NCBI RefSeq assembly: GCF_013912375.1
Contig: NZ_JACETV010000005.1
Coordinates: 430,937 to 494,936 of the forward strand
Reading direction: 5' to 3'
DNA length: 64,000 nucleotides
DNA from: Emticicia sp. BO119
GTDB taxonomy: Bacteria > Bacteroidota > Bacteroidia > Cytophagales > Spirosomataceae
The number at the start of each line of letters is the position of its first letter. The stretch's first letter is position 1. Below, one piece after another: positions 25,511-33,336 of this stretch. The translations under genes and the position numbers were made by a program. The notes under the pieces were generated by a model that was given only the letters and a program-made list of their open reading frames with translations, had not been told where the DNA came from and made no database searches.

Positions 25511-25912
25511 TTAAAGTTCCTTTTTCATTATTTCTCTTAATGACTCTCCAATAGCTCTACCAACAGGGATAAATTCTTCTTCACTAAAGAAATTAGTTTT
25601 GGCATTGTTGCACCAATAGCAACACCAAACTAAATTATTCAGATTATCAAATGGTAGATTAGTATCTTTTCTTCCTAATTCTAATCGGTTTCCTCTTTTA
25701 CCTCCACGGGTAGCATATGGTCTTAATTTAGTCAGCTTTTGACTTTCCTCATTAGTAGTTCTACAATAATTACATCCTTTTTCAAATATCTCTTTATTGA
25801 ACCATCTCTTAAAATCAGAAAATTGAATAACCTTAAAACCTTCTATAATTTCACCCTTTACAAGTTTTTCCTTTTTAGAATCGTAAATTTTTTTTAACTC
25901 TTTTTCGCTCAT
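25511..25912 (-). CDS. HNH endonuclease-like protein
   Basis: 133 residues. The CNYCRTT zinc knuckle, a central RLELGRKD segment, NNLVWCCYWCNNAKTN and a final FFSEEEF match the zinc-HNH layout (C..C, loop, NLVxxCxxCNxxK). The expected D-H pair is replaced by LELGRKD, so the active site is atypical. It is 17 nt before the DUF262 gene and probably cotranscribed with it. It could be a nuclease partner or an accessory of the DUF262 protein. I cannot name a specific family. Confidence 0.75.
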   Translation of the reverse strand: MSEKELKKIYDSKKEKLVKGEIIEGFKVIQFSDFKRWFNKEIFEKGCNYCRTTNEESQKLTKLRPYATRGGKRGNRLELGRKDTNLPFDNLNNLVWCCYWCNNAKTNFFSEEEFIPVGRAIGESLREIMKKEL

Positions 25913-25960
25913 ATATGTAATATTATTTGTCTTCTCAATTTATAACTCATTAGTTACTGT

Positions 25961-26055
25961 TAATTACCTCCCCTCAAAAGCCTTTTTTAAAATACTCTGC
26001 TTTAAAGTTTGGGCATAAGCAGGTTTTGACTAATTGCTTCTTCTAACTTATTATA
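25961..26055 (-). pseudogene. Remnant of a second hsdS gene (conserved C-terminal segment)
   Basis: This untranslated stretch between the HNH gene and hsdS is about 80% identical by eye to 26838-26936, inside hsdS. On the minus strand it reads NKLEEAISQNLL, then a 2-nt loss and frameshift, then the equivalents of SILKRAF, matching hsdS NKLEETISQSLLQADTLKQSILKRAFEGK. It marks a lost specificity gene or a past hsdS duplication/exchange. Confidence 0.8.
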
Positions 26056-26107
26056 GGTGCCTTAATTTTCCAGAATACCTTTAAATGATTATTAAATAGA
26101 GTTTAAC

Positions 26108-28072
26108 TCATAAATCACCTTTACTACTACCCTTTTTAAAAGTTTTCTTCTTATCAGGTTTAGTTTTCTCACTTTTCAAAACCATTTTACCTCTTCCTTC
26201 TGGCATATAATTATGTGTTTTCATCCATTGTAATGCATTAAAAAATCTGTCTCTTTCAATAGTTAATTTTCTAGCAGACCAATTTTCTCTTGATTCAAAG
26301 ACTATTTCTTCATCCGTTGGTAATTTACCTTCAAGCAATAAGTTATTCCAGCCTGCAAAAAGCGTGGCAACAATTTCTGCCTGTTCCATTGTAAAAGGCA
26401 AGAACGTTGTTATCAGTTTATTTATATCCGCCAATTCTTCTTTAGATATATTGGCCTCAACCTTATTGATAATATTTCCTGCACCGGGTTTTAAGTAATA
26501 AGTATGACCTATGTCTAAATTTTTAACCCCAAACCAGTTAGCCATATTAGCTCTGTGTTCTACTTTTTTTAGATGATTATAATCATCAGGGCCAGCAGCA
26601 TCTTTTACAGGAGTTCTCCCAAGAGAAATACCTAATTTATATTCAACTAAATGCGCTATTTTTTCTCCTTTCACATGATTCAATTTAGTACGATGTAGAG
26701 GATTTTTTTCATGTGCATCTATTACCATGGCAATTATACCTGCATGCAAATCTATCGGCTTAATCTCACCACTTACGTTAGGGATACTTATTGGAACAGG
26801 TTGTATTATGTTGCTTTCAATTTCCTGATTTGCCAATAATTTACCTTCAAAAGCCCTCTTTAAAATACTCTGTTTTAAAGTGTCGGCTTGGAGTAGGCTT
26901 TGACTGATTGTTTCTTCTAATTTATCACAAACTGTTAGTTTGTTTTCTAATTCTGATACAATTTGTTCCTGCTCTATAAAAAGAGGTAGTGCTATATCAA
27001 AATCTCTTAATGATTTAAGAGCTACTGTTTTTTGAGCAGTTCCAGTAGCCATTTCTGTCGCTTGCTTAAAAATTTGTGGAGACTGTAAAAAGTAGTACAG
27101 CCATTTTTGTAGAATTCCATCTTTGACACGAATCAGACCAATGTGTCTTTGAAAGCAAAATTTCTTTTCATAATCAATTAATACAGGTATACCAAATGAC
27201 CCTGTTACCGTATATAAAATGTCTCCCTTTTGAGGCTTTCTATTATCTTTTATCGCATAATAGTAATCCTCCGTCATAAACATTGTATTGCTAAAATCAA
27301 TCGTATTATTTTTAATATTTGAAATTGTAATAAATGGAATCCCTGAATCTGACTTTGGTGGAGGTAAATGGTCACCGTCAGAAATAGAAGTACAAATTTT
27401 ATTTAATTTCACCCTCTTCCACCCCTCTGGCAATTCGCCTTCTTTTACATCTTTATTAGTTAGTTTACCTTCAAAAGCCCATTTTAAAAGACTTTGCCGA
27501 TATATTTTTAATTGCGTTTGTGCTGTTAGAAGTTGCTGTTTACCATTTTCTAAATCACTTAATAACTCTTCTATTTTTGCTACTATTGCTTGTTGTTCGA
27601 AAATTGGAGGAATAGGGATGGTAAGTTCAGAAAAAGCCTTTAATGAAATTTCTTTAAAAGTTGTACCACTAGCTACTTTCTCTGCATCTTGCTTTGCGGA
27701 TTTAAGAAAGAAATACAAAAAATCACTTAAGATAGATTTATTTGGAATTATACTCTTGAAACCTTGATTTGTACATACGTCATTTAAAGCAATTACTACA
27801 TATCCGATGGGTGCCCTTGATGAAAATAATACCGCACCTTTTGGAAGTAGTTTAGCAGAAGAATTTTTAAGACCTGATTCAGAAATAGATTTTCTTCCTC
27901 GTGCAATATATTTAGACTCATACCCAGATAAATCAGCAGGAGAAATCCAAGAGATTTCTCCATTCCAATACTCAGAAATATTAGTTGAGGGGGTTCCTCC
28001 TGAAACTACTTTACCTATATCTCCCAATTTCTTCACTTCCCAATGCTCAGGTATTTTATTTATATCTATCAT
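26108..28072 (-). CDS. hsdS: Type I restriction specificity subunit with C-terminal extension
   Basis: 654 residues, much longer than the usual ~400. Two target-recognition domains start with IPEHWEVKKLGDIGKVVSGGTPS and LPEGWKRVKLNKICTSISDGDH, each ending in the coiled-coil conserved segment (SLLKWAFEGKL; SILKRAFEGKL). After about residue 420 is a ~230-residue extension (HAGIIAMVIDAHEKNPLHRTKLNHVKGEKIAHLVEYKLG..) that is not a TRD. It is helix-rich and may modulate the complex. It starts one base inside the hsdR stop (TAATG). It determines the bipartite DNA target. Confidence 0.93.
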   Translation of the reverse strand: MIDINKIPEHWEVKKLGDIGKVVSGGTPSTNISEYWNGEISWISPADLSGYESKYIARGRKSISESGLKNSSAKLLPKGAVLFSSRAPIGYVVIALNDVCTNQGFKSIIPNKSILSDFLYFFLKSAKQDAEKVASGTTFKEISLKAFSELTIPIPPIFEQQAIVAKIEELLSDLENGKQQLLTAQTQLKIYRQSLLKWAFEGKLTNKDVKEGELPEGWKRVKLNKICTSISDGDHLPPPKSDSGIPFITISNIKNNTIDFSNTMFMTEDYYYAIKDNRKPQKGDILYTVTGSFGIPVLIDYEKKFCFQRHIGLIRVKDGILQKWLYYFLQSPQIFKQATEMATGTAQKTVALKSLRDFDIALPLFIEQEQIVSELENKLTVCDKLEETISQSLLQADTLKQSILKRAFEGKLLANQEIESNIIQPVPISIPNVSGEIKPIDLHAGIIAMVIDAHEKNPLHRTKLNHVKGEKIAHLVEYKLGISLGRTPVKDAAGPDDYNHLKKVEHRANMANWFGVKNLDIGHTYYLKPGAGNIINKVEANISKEELADINKLITTFLPFTMEQAEIVATLFAGWNNLLLEGKLPTDEEIVFESRENWSARKLTIERDRFFNALQWMKTHNYMPEGRGKMVLKSEKTKPDKKKTFKKGSSKGDL

Positions 28073-30849
28073 TATGCCGCTAGTGCTTCGTTTAGTTCGT
28101 TGATAATTACTTGATAATCATTTTTAAATAATTGATAAAACTTGCCTAAACCGCCATTCCGGTTAAATGGGTCGAGGTCAAAATCATCCTGTTCGATATG
28201 AAAACTATTGGCTATATAGTCTTTTATCATGCGTAGCCATTGCATTTGTTCTTCGTTAAACTTGGTGGCTCCTGCCTGTTTTTTAAATACCCATTCCTGA
28301 AAATTCCTGTCAACCGTTTTATCATAGGCTGTCAGGGTCTCATCTATCCCACTCAGTTTTCTAACGAGAGCTACAATGGCTGTTAATTCGTTTTTAGGTG
28401 AGCCATTTGTTTTTTCTAAAGCGGCATAAGCATTCCAGACACCGATAGGTGCCAATATTGGCTTCTCTGTCTGTAATTTCTCCAATACCTCCTTAATCAT
28501 TGTATAGGTCAGCTCCCTTCTCCGGTAAGGCTGGTTATAAAAAATCTGCAAAGCTACCAATTCATCTTTATTTTCGAGCATCCACTCTTCAAAGTTTCTG
28601 ACAAGCGCGCTGGCTTTATCCTGCGTATCCTGATGCCAGCCTGCATTTAAAACTTCATCAATATTTGTTGCATCTATTTTCTGCTCCAGCGCTTTTCTTA
28701 CATTTTCAATAAATCCATTCAACTCACCAGTAAAAACTCTGGCTGCCTGATTTTGCAAATGCGCAATCCTATTACTGATTTCTTGTTCTATATTATTGGG
28801 TGCCTGGCCTTGCATTTCTTTTTTTACCTGGTTTTCTATCGCCTCCAACGAATCCGGATTAATGGCATCAAGCAAACGGTGAATTACATCGGTAATAGCT
28901 ATGCCTCCCGCTTTTTCTTTAAATTTTTCCCGGTCTCTGTCAGTTATCTGTCTGTTCAGTCTTGCCAACCTTCCGGCCAGTGTAGAAAATAGCTCTTCAT
29001 CTCTTGCCCCAATACCTACAGCGCTCAGTAAATCTTTTAATGCTACCGATGGTTTTTTCTCTAATGGCTGGCTATCTGTTTTAAGGCTATGGCTAACCCC
29101 GATGGCATCCACAATCACAAAATGGTCTTTGGCATATTTAGCACTTGGCGAAACCTGAATTAGTCTGTCATAATCAAGCGTTCTGGTGCCTCTGCCTTTC
29201 ATCTGTTCATAGTAATTCCTGCTCTTTACATCTCTCATAAACAGCAGGCATTCTAAGGGTTTTACGTCGGTACCTGTGGCTATCATGTCAACCGTTACAG
29301 CAATACGAGGGTGATATGAGCCTCTGAAATCAGCCAGTTCCTTTTGTGGGTTTTCGGCATTATAGGTTATCTTCCTGCAAAATTTATTCTCTTCGTTAAA
29401 CTCTTCACGCACTATTCGGATTATATCGTCTGCGTGGCTGTCGTTTTTGGCAAAAATTAAAGTTTTTGGTACTTCAAATTCATTTTCTCGATTATATCTG
29501 TCCGGAAACATCTCCGGCAGATGCTCCCGGAATGTTTTGATGATAGTGCGTATCTGGCTCGGATTCACTATGTCTTTATCCAGTTGCTTTGCAGCGTATT
29601 GTTCGTCGATATCCTGTAATTCCCATCTTCTTTTACGGGTCAGCCGCTCTCTATGCTCAATATCTTCCCCCTGCCAGATAGTAGCTCCCTGTTGGGTAAT
29701 TTTTGTATTGATAAGAAAAATATTAAAGCCCACATTTACCCCATCGGCAACAGCTTTTTCATGGTTATATTCGCTGACAACATTCTGATTGAAATACCCG
29801 ATAGTTCTGTTATCTGGTGTAGCGGTTAAACCTACTTCAAAGGCATCGAAATATTCTAATACCTGCTTCCAGAGATTATAGATACTTCTATGGCATTCGT
29901 CTATGACAATGAAATCAAAAAACTCAATCGGTAATTTGGCATCGTAGGCAATGGGTGGAATATTTATGGCTAAAGCATTATTTCTTTCGTTCGGATTCTC
30001 CTGCTCAAATGCTTCATCTAAGTCTGTTCCCTTCAATATCGCGTAAAGTCTTTGGATAGTACTGATACAAACCTGACTATCGGTTGCCACATAGCTTGAC
30101 TTCAATCGTTGTACATTATACAACTCTGTAAACTTCCGGTTATCGTCGTTTGGCAGGTAAGACATAAATTCCTGCTCAGCCTGCTCTCCTAAGTTTTTGG
30201 TATCAACCAGAAATAAAATGCGTTTAGCCTTGGCATATTTTAATAAGCGATAGATGAAAGTAATAGCTGTAAAAGTCTTACCAGAGCCAGTAGCCATCTG
30301 AATCAGTGCTTTGGGCCTGTTTTGTCTGAAAGATGTTTCGAGGTTATTAATGGCAGTTATCTGGCAATCTCTTAATCTGTCTGTCGGAAGTTGAGGCAAA
30401 TCCAGAAGTCTGGTTCTTAAAGCTTTACCTGTTCTTCTCCATTCACTCAATGTTTCCGGACGGTGAAAACTGAACACTTCTCTAGCTCTTGGTTTGGGGT
30501 CGGTATAATCGGTAAAAAGGGTTATTTCTCCGGTGCTTAGATACACATAGGAGAGAGGGTCGTTTTTAAGATATTTCAGTTTGGCTCTGGCGTAATCTTC
30601 ACTTTGAATCTCATGCACATTCAATCTATGTCCTTCTTCTTCTCTTTTGGCCTCTATGATTCCGCAGGGTTTACCATCTACAAACAGCAAATAGTCTGCA
30701 GGGCCAACATCGGTCTGATATTCTTTGATAGCTACGCCTGGTCCGGCAGATAGATTGGCTTCTTTTATATGCTGAATAATCCAGCCACAGTTTACAAGGG
30801 CGGCATCAATAGTATCTCTGGCGATTTGCTCCGGATTCTGATTTGCCAT
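28072..30849 (-). CDS. hsdR: Type I restriction endonuclease subunit (translocase/nuclease)
   Basis: 925 residues. The N-terminal PD-(D/E)xK nuclease has D52 and E66-A-K68 (PADYLLFVDGKPCGIIEAK). The SF2 motor has Walker A MATGSGKT (185-192), motif II DECH (317-320), SAT-like TATP, and C-terminal helicase motifs (TDMIATGTDVKPLECLLFMR, QMKGRGTR). It is first in the hsd run. It translocates and cuts unmodified DNA in complex with HsdM and HsdS. The length and domains fit the EcoR124/EcoEI type. Base composition is closer to the host chromosome than that of the CHAT/vWA genes. Confidence 0.96.
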   Translation of the reverse strand: MANQNPEQIARDTIDAALVNCGWIIQHIKEANLSAGPGVAIKEYQTDVGPADYLLFVDGKPCGIIEAKREEEGHRLNVHEIQSEDYARAKLKYLKNDPLSYVYLSTGEITLFTDYTDPKPRAREVFSFHRPETLSEWRRTGKALRTRLLDLPQLPTDRLRDCQITAINNLETSFRQNRPKALIQMATGSGKTFTAITFIYRLLKYAKAKRILFLVDTKNLGEQAEQEFMSYLPNDDNRKFTELYNVQRLKSSYVATDSQVCISTIQRLYAILKGTDLDEAFEQENPNERNNALAINIPPIAYDAKLPIEFFDFIVIDECHRSIYNLWKQVLEYFDAFEVGLTATPDNRTIGYFNQNVVSEYNHEKAVADGVNVGFNIFLINTKITQQGATIWQGEDIEHRERLTRKRRWELQDIDEQYAAKQLDKDIVNPSQIRTIIKTFREHLPEMFPDRYNRENEFEVPKTLIFAKNDSHADDIIRIVREEFNEENKFCRKITYNAENPQKELADFRGSYHPRIAVTVDMIATGTDVKPLECLLFMRDVKSRNYYEQMKGRGTRTLDYDRLIQVSPSAKYAKDHFVIVDAIGVSHSLKTDSQPLEKKPSVALKDLLSAVGIGARDEELFSTLAGRLARLNRQITDRDREKFKEKAGGIAITDVIHRLLDAINPDSLEAIENQVKKEMQGQAPNNIEQEISNRIAHLQNQAARVFTGELNGFIENVRKALEQKIDATNIDEVLNAGWHQDTQDKASALVRNFEEWMLENKDELVALQIFYNQPYRRRELTYTMIKEVLEKLQTEKPILAPIGVWNAYAALEKTNGSPKNELTAIVALVRKLSGIDETLTAYDKTVDRNFQEWVFKKQAGATKFNEEQMQWLRMIKDYIANSFHIEQDDFDLDPFNRNGGLGKFYQLFKNDYQVIINELNEALAA

Positions 30850-30927
30850 TTTTGAGGGTTAGAATGTAGGTAAGGAATAGGAATGGCAATATAAAAATAA
30901 AAAGGAAGGATAAGAAAGAAACTTATT

Positions 30928-30978
30928 AAAAGGCACTAATTTCCGCTATTTATATAGAAAATGACATTAGTACCTTTT
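30928..30978. repeat. 13-bp inverted repeat upstream of hsdR
   Basis: AAAAGGCACTAAT (30928-30940) and ATTAGTACCTTTT (30966-30978) are complementary except for one position. They lie about 80-130 nt before the hsdR start and could be an operator for the RM operon or a weak terminator. No controller gene is adjacent. Confidence 0.5.
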
Positions 30979-31021
30979 GAAATTTAAAGTCGGTCTTAAA
31001 TTTTTGTCGGGACTGTAAATT

Positions 31022-31073
31022 AAATTGTGTCTAGAATAGAGCTAAAAAGCTAGTTCTATCCTAGATACAATTT
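31022..31073. repeat. Long imperfect inverted repeat (hairpin)
   Basis: A 52-nt imperfect palindrome with arms built on AAATTGTGTCTAG and CTAGATACAATTT, and a short AGCTAAAAAGCT centre. It lies between the lipoprotein gene and hsdR, where a terminator for the lipoprotein transcript would be expected, but there is no U tract. Confidence 0.5.
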
Positions 31074-31128
31074 GATTTATAATCTCAGAAATTATTAATC
31101 CATTTCTTGAATAAATTTTATATTCCTT

Positions 31129-31656
31129 TCACTTTATCATCTCTGCAATCATTCCCTCAAACTTACCAGTAGATTTTGCATCTAAATAAAGAGTTCTTGA
31201 AGAAGTATATTGAGAGGGAGGGAAATAGCGGCTTGCAGTTAAGTTAGTTATATTAATATTTATAACAGTTTTATTATTTTCTGGCTTTACTCTTACATTC
31301 CAGCTACCTGTTATTTTTTCTGGAATCATTGTTTCTCCTAACCCATTCATTAATGTACTGCAAACTACCCAGGCGTTCGGTTTTTGAAGTTTTCCACCTG
31401 TTGTTTCAAAAGTATAAGATTTTAGAAAAGAATAATCATCAGTTACTATTAATCCACTTGACTTATCAATTATCTTAATTGTAATTCCAGAAGTGGCAAA
31501 AATATCTATCACTTTTGACCAAACATCTTCAACTGATTTTTCAGAATATACCGTGAAAGGTTTCTCTAAATAAGATCCTTTTATAGGTATACTTTTAGGC
31601 CCAGTGCAAGAAAATAAAGCATAAGATAGAAAAAGGAGAGTAAGCATTTTTTTCAT
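31129..31656 (-). CDS. Small predicted lipoprotein of unknown function
   Basis: 175 residues. A type II signal peptide MKKMLTLLFLSYALFSC has its lipobox Cys at position 17, so the mature protein is a lipid-anchored envelope protein. The remaining sequence is beta-rich (VYSEKSVEDVWSKVIDIFATSGITIKIID.., VNINITNLTASRYFPPSQ) and I do not recognise it. It is a single gene between hsdR and the structured non-coding region, with a terminator on its upstream side, so it has its own promoter. As island cargo it could be a surface-exclusion or envelope factor, but nothing in the sequence shows this. Confidence 0.75.
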   Translation of the reverse strand: MKKMLTLLFLSYALFSCTGPKSIPIKGSYLEKPFTVYSEKSVEDVWSKVIDIFATSGITIKIIDKSSGLIVTDDYSFLKSYTFETTGGKLQKPNAWVVCSTLMNGLGETMIPEKITGSWNVRVKPENNKTVININITNLTASRYFPPSQYTSSRTLYLDAKSTGKFEGMIAEMIK

Positions 31657-31708
31657 TTTGTAATTGATTTATAATTAAACATTAGATTTTTACCACCCAT
31701 ATTGCAAA

Positions 31709-31932
31709 TAAAAAAAGCGTGAAACGCTGCCACTACTTGCATCCTGAGGGGGTCGAATCCCTGTTACACAAAGTAGAGAACAGCGTCCACGCATACGGTG
31801 GACGCTTGGCTCAACTACCCCTGTGTAACTTGAATTTTCGACCTTTCAGGATACAGGTTTGTTTCGCTAAACGCTAAAAACTAATATGTCTTTTATTACT
31901 ACTTTTACTCTATAGCTTCAAATTTTATAATA
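31709..31932 (-). ncRNA. Candidate structured small RNA of the island
   Basis: No ORF, but a long rod-like hairpin. ATCCTGA (31741-31747) pairs with 31846-31852, GGTCGAA (31751-31757) with 31837-31843, GTTACACA (31763-31770) with 31822-31829, and AGCGTCCAC (31782-31790) with 31798-31806, capped by a 7-nt loop. Internal bulges separate the helices. On the minus strand the region is preceded by a consensus promoter (31939-31973) and ends in a hairpin plus U7 terminator (31710-31728), giving a transcript of about 220 nt. The shape recalls 6S RNA, but no family is recognised. Alternatively it is the single- or double-strand origin of the replication initiator encoded upstream. Confidence 0.6.
31710..31728 (-). 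terminator. Rho-independent terminator of the candidate small RNA
   Basis: On the minus strand the hairpin AGCGT-TTC-ACGCT (31728 to 31716) runs directly into seven T (31716-31710). It separates the structured RNA from the lipoprotein gene. Confidence 0.75.
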
Positions 31933-31938
31933 CTGGCA

Positions 31939-31973
31939 CAAAAATAAAATTTCTTTTAATTTAAGATACAAAA
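31939..31973 (-). promoter_or_regulatory. Promoter of the candidate small RNA
   Basis: The minus strand has TTTTG (31973-31969) and TATTTTTG (31946-31939), an exact TAnnTTTG -7 element with 22 nt between. It overlaps the 3' end of the 31961-32677 gene and points into the structured region. Confidence 0.55.
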
Positions 31974-32677
31974 TTATTTCTAAACTGGCTATAATAATCT
32001 TTATCTATTTCTATTTCATGATAAAAAATATTGCTCCTTGCAATTTGAGCACGTTTATTACAATCTTCAGCAATATCTTTTAAAAAATTATTATATACTT
32101 CAATATCAAATTCCATTTCTGATAGATACTCTTCAATAGCATTTATCGCAGATTTTACTTTTATTAGTGACTTAATAGCCTCTTCTCTCCAACTTTTCCT
32201 TTTAGTAACTATTTCCATATCGTTAGTGTACTCTATATCAAAAAAACCATCCTCGCTTTGTATTAAATTACTAAAAGCAAGAGAAGTATTTATGCTTTCA
32301 CATTTATACTTTTCTACTTTGAGTTGAGTTATCAGTTCATAATATAGTAGATTTATAGCCTCTAGCAGTTGGAGGTGGTCTTGATGTATCGCACGTAATA
32401 AAGGAAGTGATGCAGCTAGAGCTACAAATTCTAAATGCACGATACCTAATTTACCTATTGCGATAATAGAAGCATCATATGCATTACAGTATTTACGGAA
32501 TAAAATGATTTCATCTTTTTTTTTGAAACTATTGCGAAGGCGTTGTTGCTCTGCCTGTGTTAAAAAACCTTTTGCTCCTGTTTTTTTATCAAGTGACTCG
32601 ATAAATAAATTTTCGAAATATAACAAGGCTCTTTGTTTAGCAGAACCTTTTGTTAAAATGTTATTTATATTCTTCAT
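31961..32677 (-). CDS. Unknown helical protein of the island's mobility module
   Basis: 238 residues, almost entirely alpha-helical by composition, with no signal peptide or membrane segment. It opens with KGSAKQRALLYFENLFIESLDKKTG, and its central part is Leu/Ala rich. I do not recognise it. It overlaps the preceding 70-residue gene by 17 nt, so the two are cotranslated. Its place behind the HTH and replication-initiator genes suggests a role in element maintenance or packaging, but this rests only on position. Confidence 0.7.
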   Translation of the reverse strand: MKNINNILTKGSAKQRALLYFENLFIESLDKKTGAKGFLTQAEQQRLRNSFKKKDEIILFRKYCNAYDASIIAIGKLGIVHLEFVALAASLPLLRAIHQDHLQLLEAINLLYYELITQLKVEKYKCESINTSLAFSNLIQSEDGFFDIEYTNDMEIVTKRKSWREEAIKSLIKVKSAINAIEEYLSEMEFDIEVYNNFLKDIAEDCNKRAQIARSNIFYHEIEIDKDYYSQFRNNFVS

Positions 32678-32873
32678 TTTTATGTAAGATTGATTCTATC
32701 GTTTCAAGTTTTTTCTGTAAATCTGTTATCTGGATAGCCTTTAGGATAGAGTTTAATAAAAATGATTCTTTATATGCTACTGAGTGAGTTATTTCTCCCT
32801 TTTTATACTGTATATATATTTTCAGTAGTAATTGCTTTATATCGCTTGCTTTAAGAGAATTTATTTCATTCAT
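32661..32873 (-). CDS. Small unknown protein of the mobility module
   Basis: A 70-residue charged helical protein (MNEINSLKASDIKQLLLKIYIQYKKGEITHS...) with a likely C-terminal coiled coil (DLQKKLETIESILHKNEE). It lies 26 nt after the 141-residue HTH gene and overlaps the next gene by 17 nt. Support comes from tight packing in the operon; the function is unknown. Confidence 0.6.
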   Translation of the reverse strand: MNEINSLKASDIKQLLLKIYIQYKKGEITHSVAYKESFLLNSILKAIQITDLQKKLETIESILHKNEEYK

Positions 32874-32899
32874 GGTTCAAAATCAGTTCAAAAATGGTT

Positions 32900-33325
32900 T
32901 TATTCTTCTTTCTTAGAAAGCACTGAAATAAACTTCTCTAAATCCCGCCTTTCTGCCTTATTTTCTTGAATTTCATTCTCAGTACTAAATTTTGGCTCTA
33001 AATATTCATCTTTCAGCAAAGCATGATATTTCGGTAAAAGTTCTAGAAGTTTTTCAGTTGAGATATTGGCAAAATTTCTTGTCGCTAATTCCTCTTTTAT
33101 TCCAATTAAAGTTTCTCCAAATAACTGTAGACGATTTTCTTGGAGGAGAAAATATTTTTCGTAGAGTGCTTCAAGTTCTAATGCCTTGCAATTTGAAATC
33201 TCTTCAGCAAGCTCTTTATTCCATTCAATAAGTGTCCCTTTTGCTTTGTTTAGCTTTTTAGCAATGGTATTAAAAGAATAGCCCTCTGCTCTCAATTTGA
33301 TAAACTTATGCTTTATTGAATCCAT
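32900..33325 (-). CDS. HTH DNA-binding protein (small-terminase/transposase-like N-terminus)
   Basis: 141 residues. Residues 5-40 (KFIKLRAEGYSFNTIAKKLNKAKGTLIEWNKEL) form a clear helix-turn-helix of the kind found in homeodomain-like transposase or small-terminase N-termini. The rest is a Glu/Lys/Leu-rich helical region, probably for oligomerisation. It lies 11 nt after the replication initiator gene. It could recognise the origin or the structured region downstream, or regulate the module. No phage packaging genes are present to support a true terminase role. Confidence 0.7.
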   Translation of the reverse strand: MDSIKHKFIKLRAEGYSFNTIAKKLNKAKGTLIEWNKELAEEISNCKALELEALYEKYFLLQENRLQLFGETLIGIKEELATRNFANISTEKLLELLPKYHALLKDEYLEPKFSTENEIQENKAERRDLEKFISVLSKKEE

Positions 33326-33336
33326 TTTTACTGCGC

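Noticed and set aside
31748..31762. Possible tRNA or tmRNA T arm (GGTCGAATCC)
   Set aside because: The loop lacks the first T of TTCGAAT, and no acceptor, D arm or anticodon arm can be formed around it.
31741..31852. Retron msr/msd-type non-coding RNA
   Set aside because: The rod-like hairpin is suggestive, but no reverse transcriptase gene occurs nearby or elsewhere in the island.
32900..33325. Small terminase subunit of a phage
   Set aside because: Only the HTH is similar; large terminase, portal and capsid genes are absent, so DNA-binding protein is the safer call.
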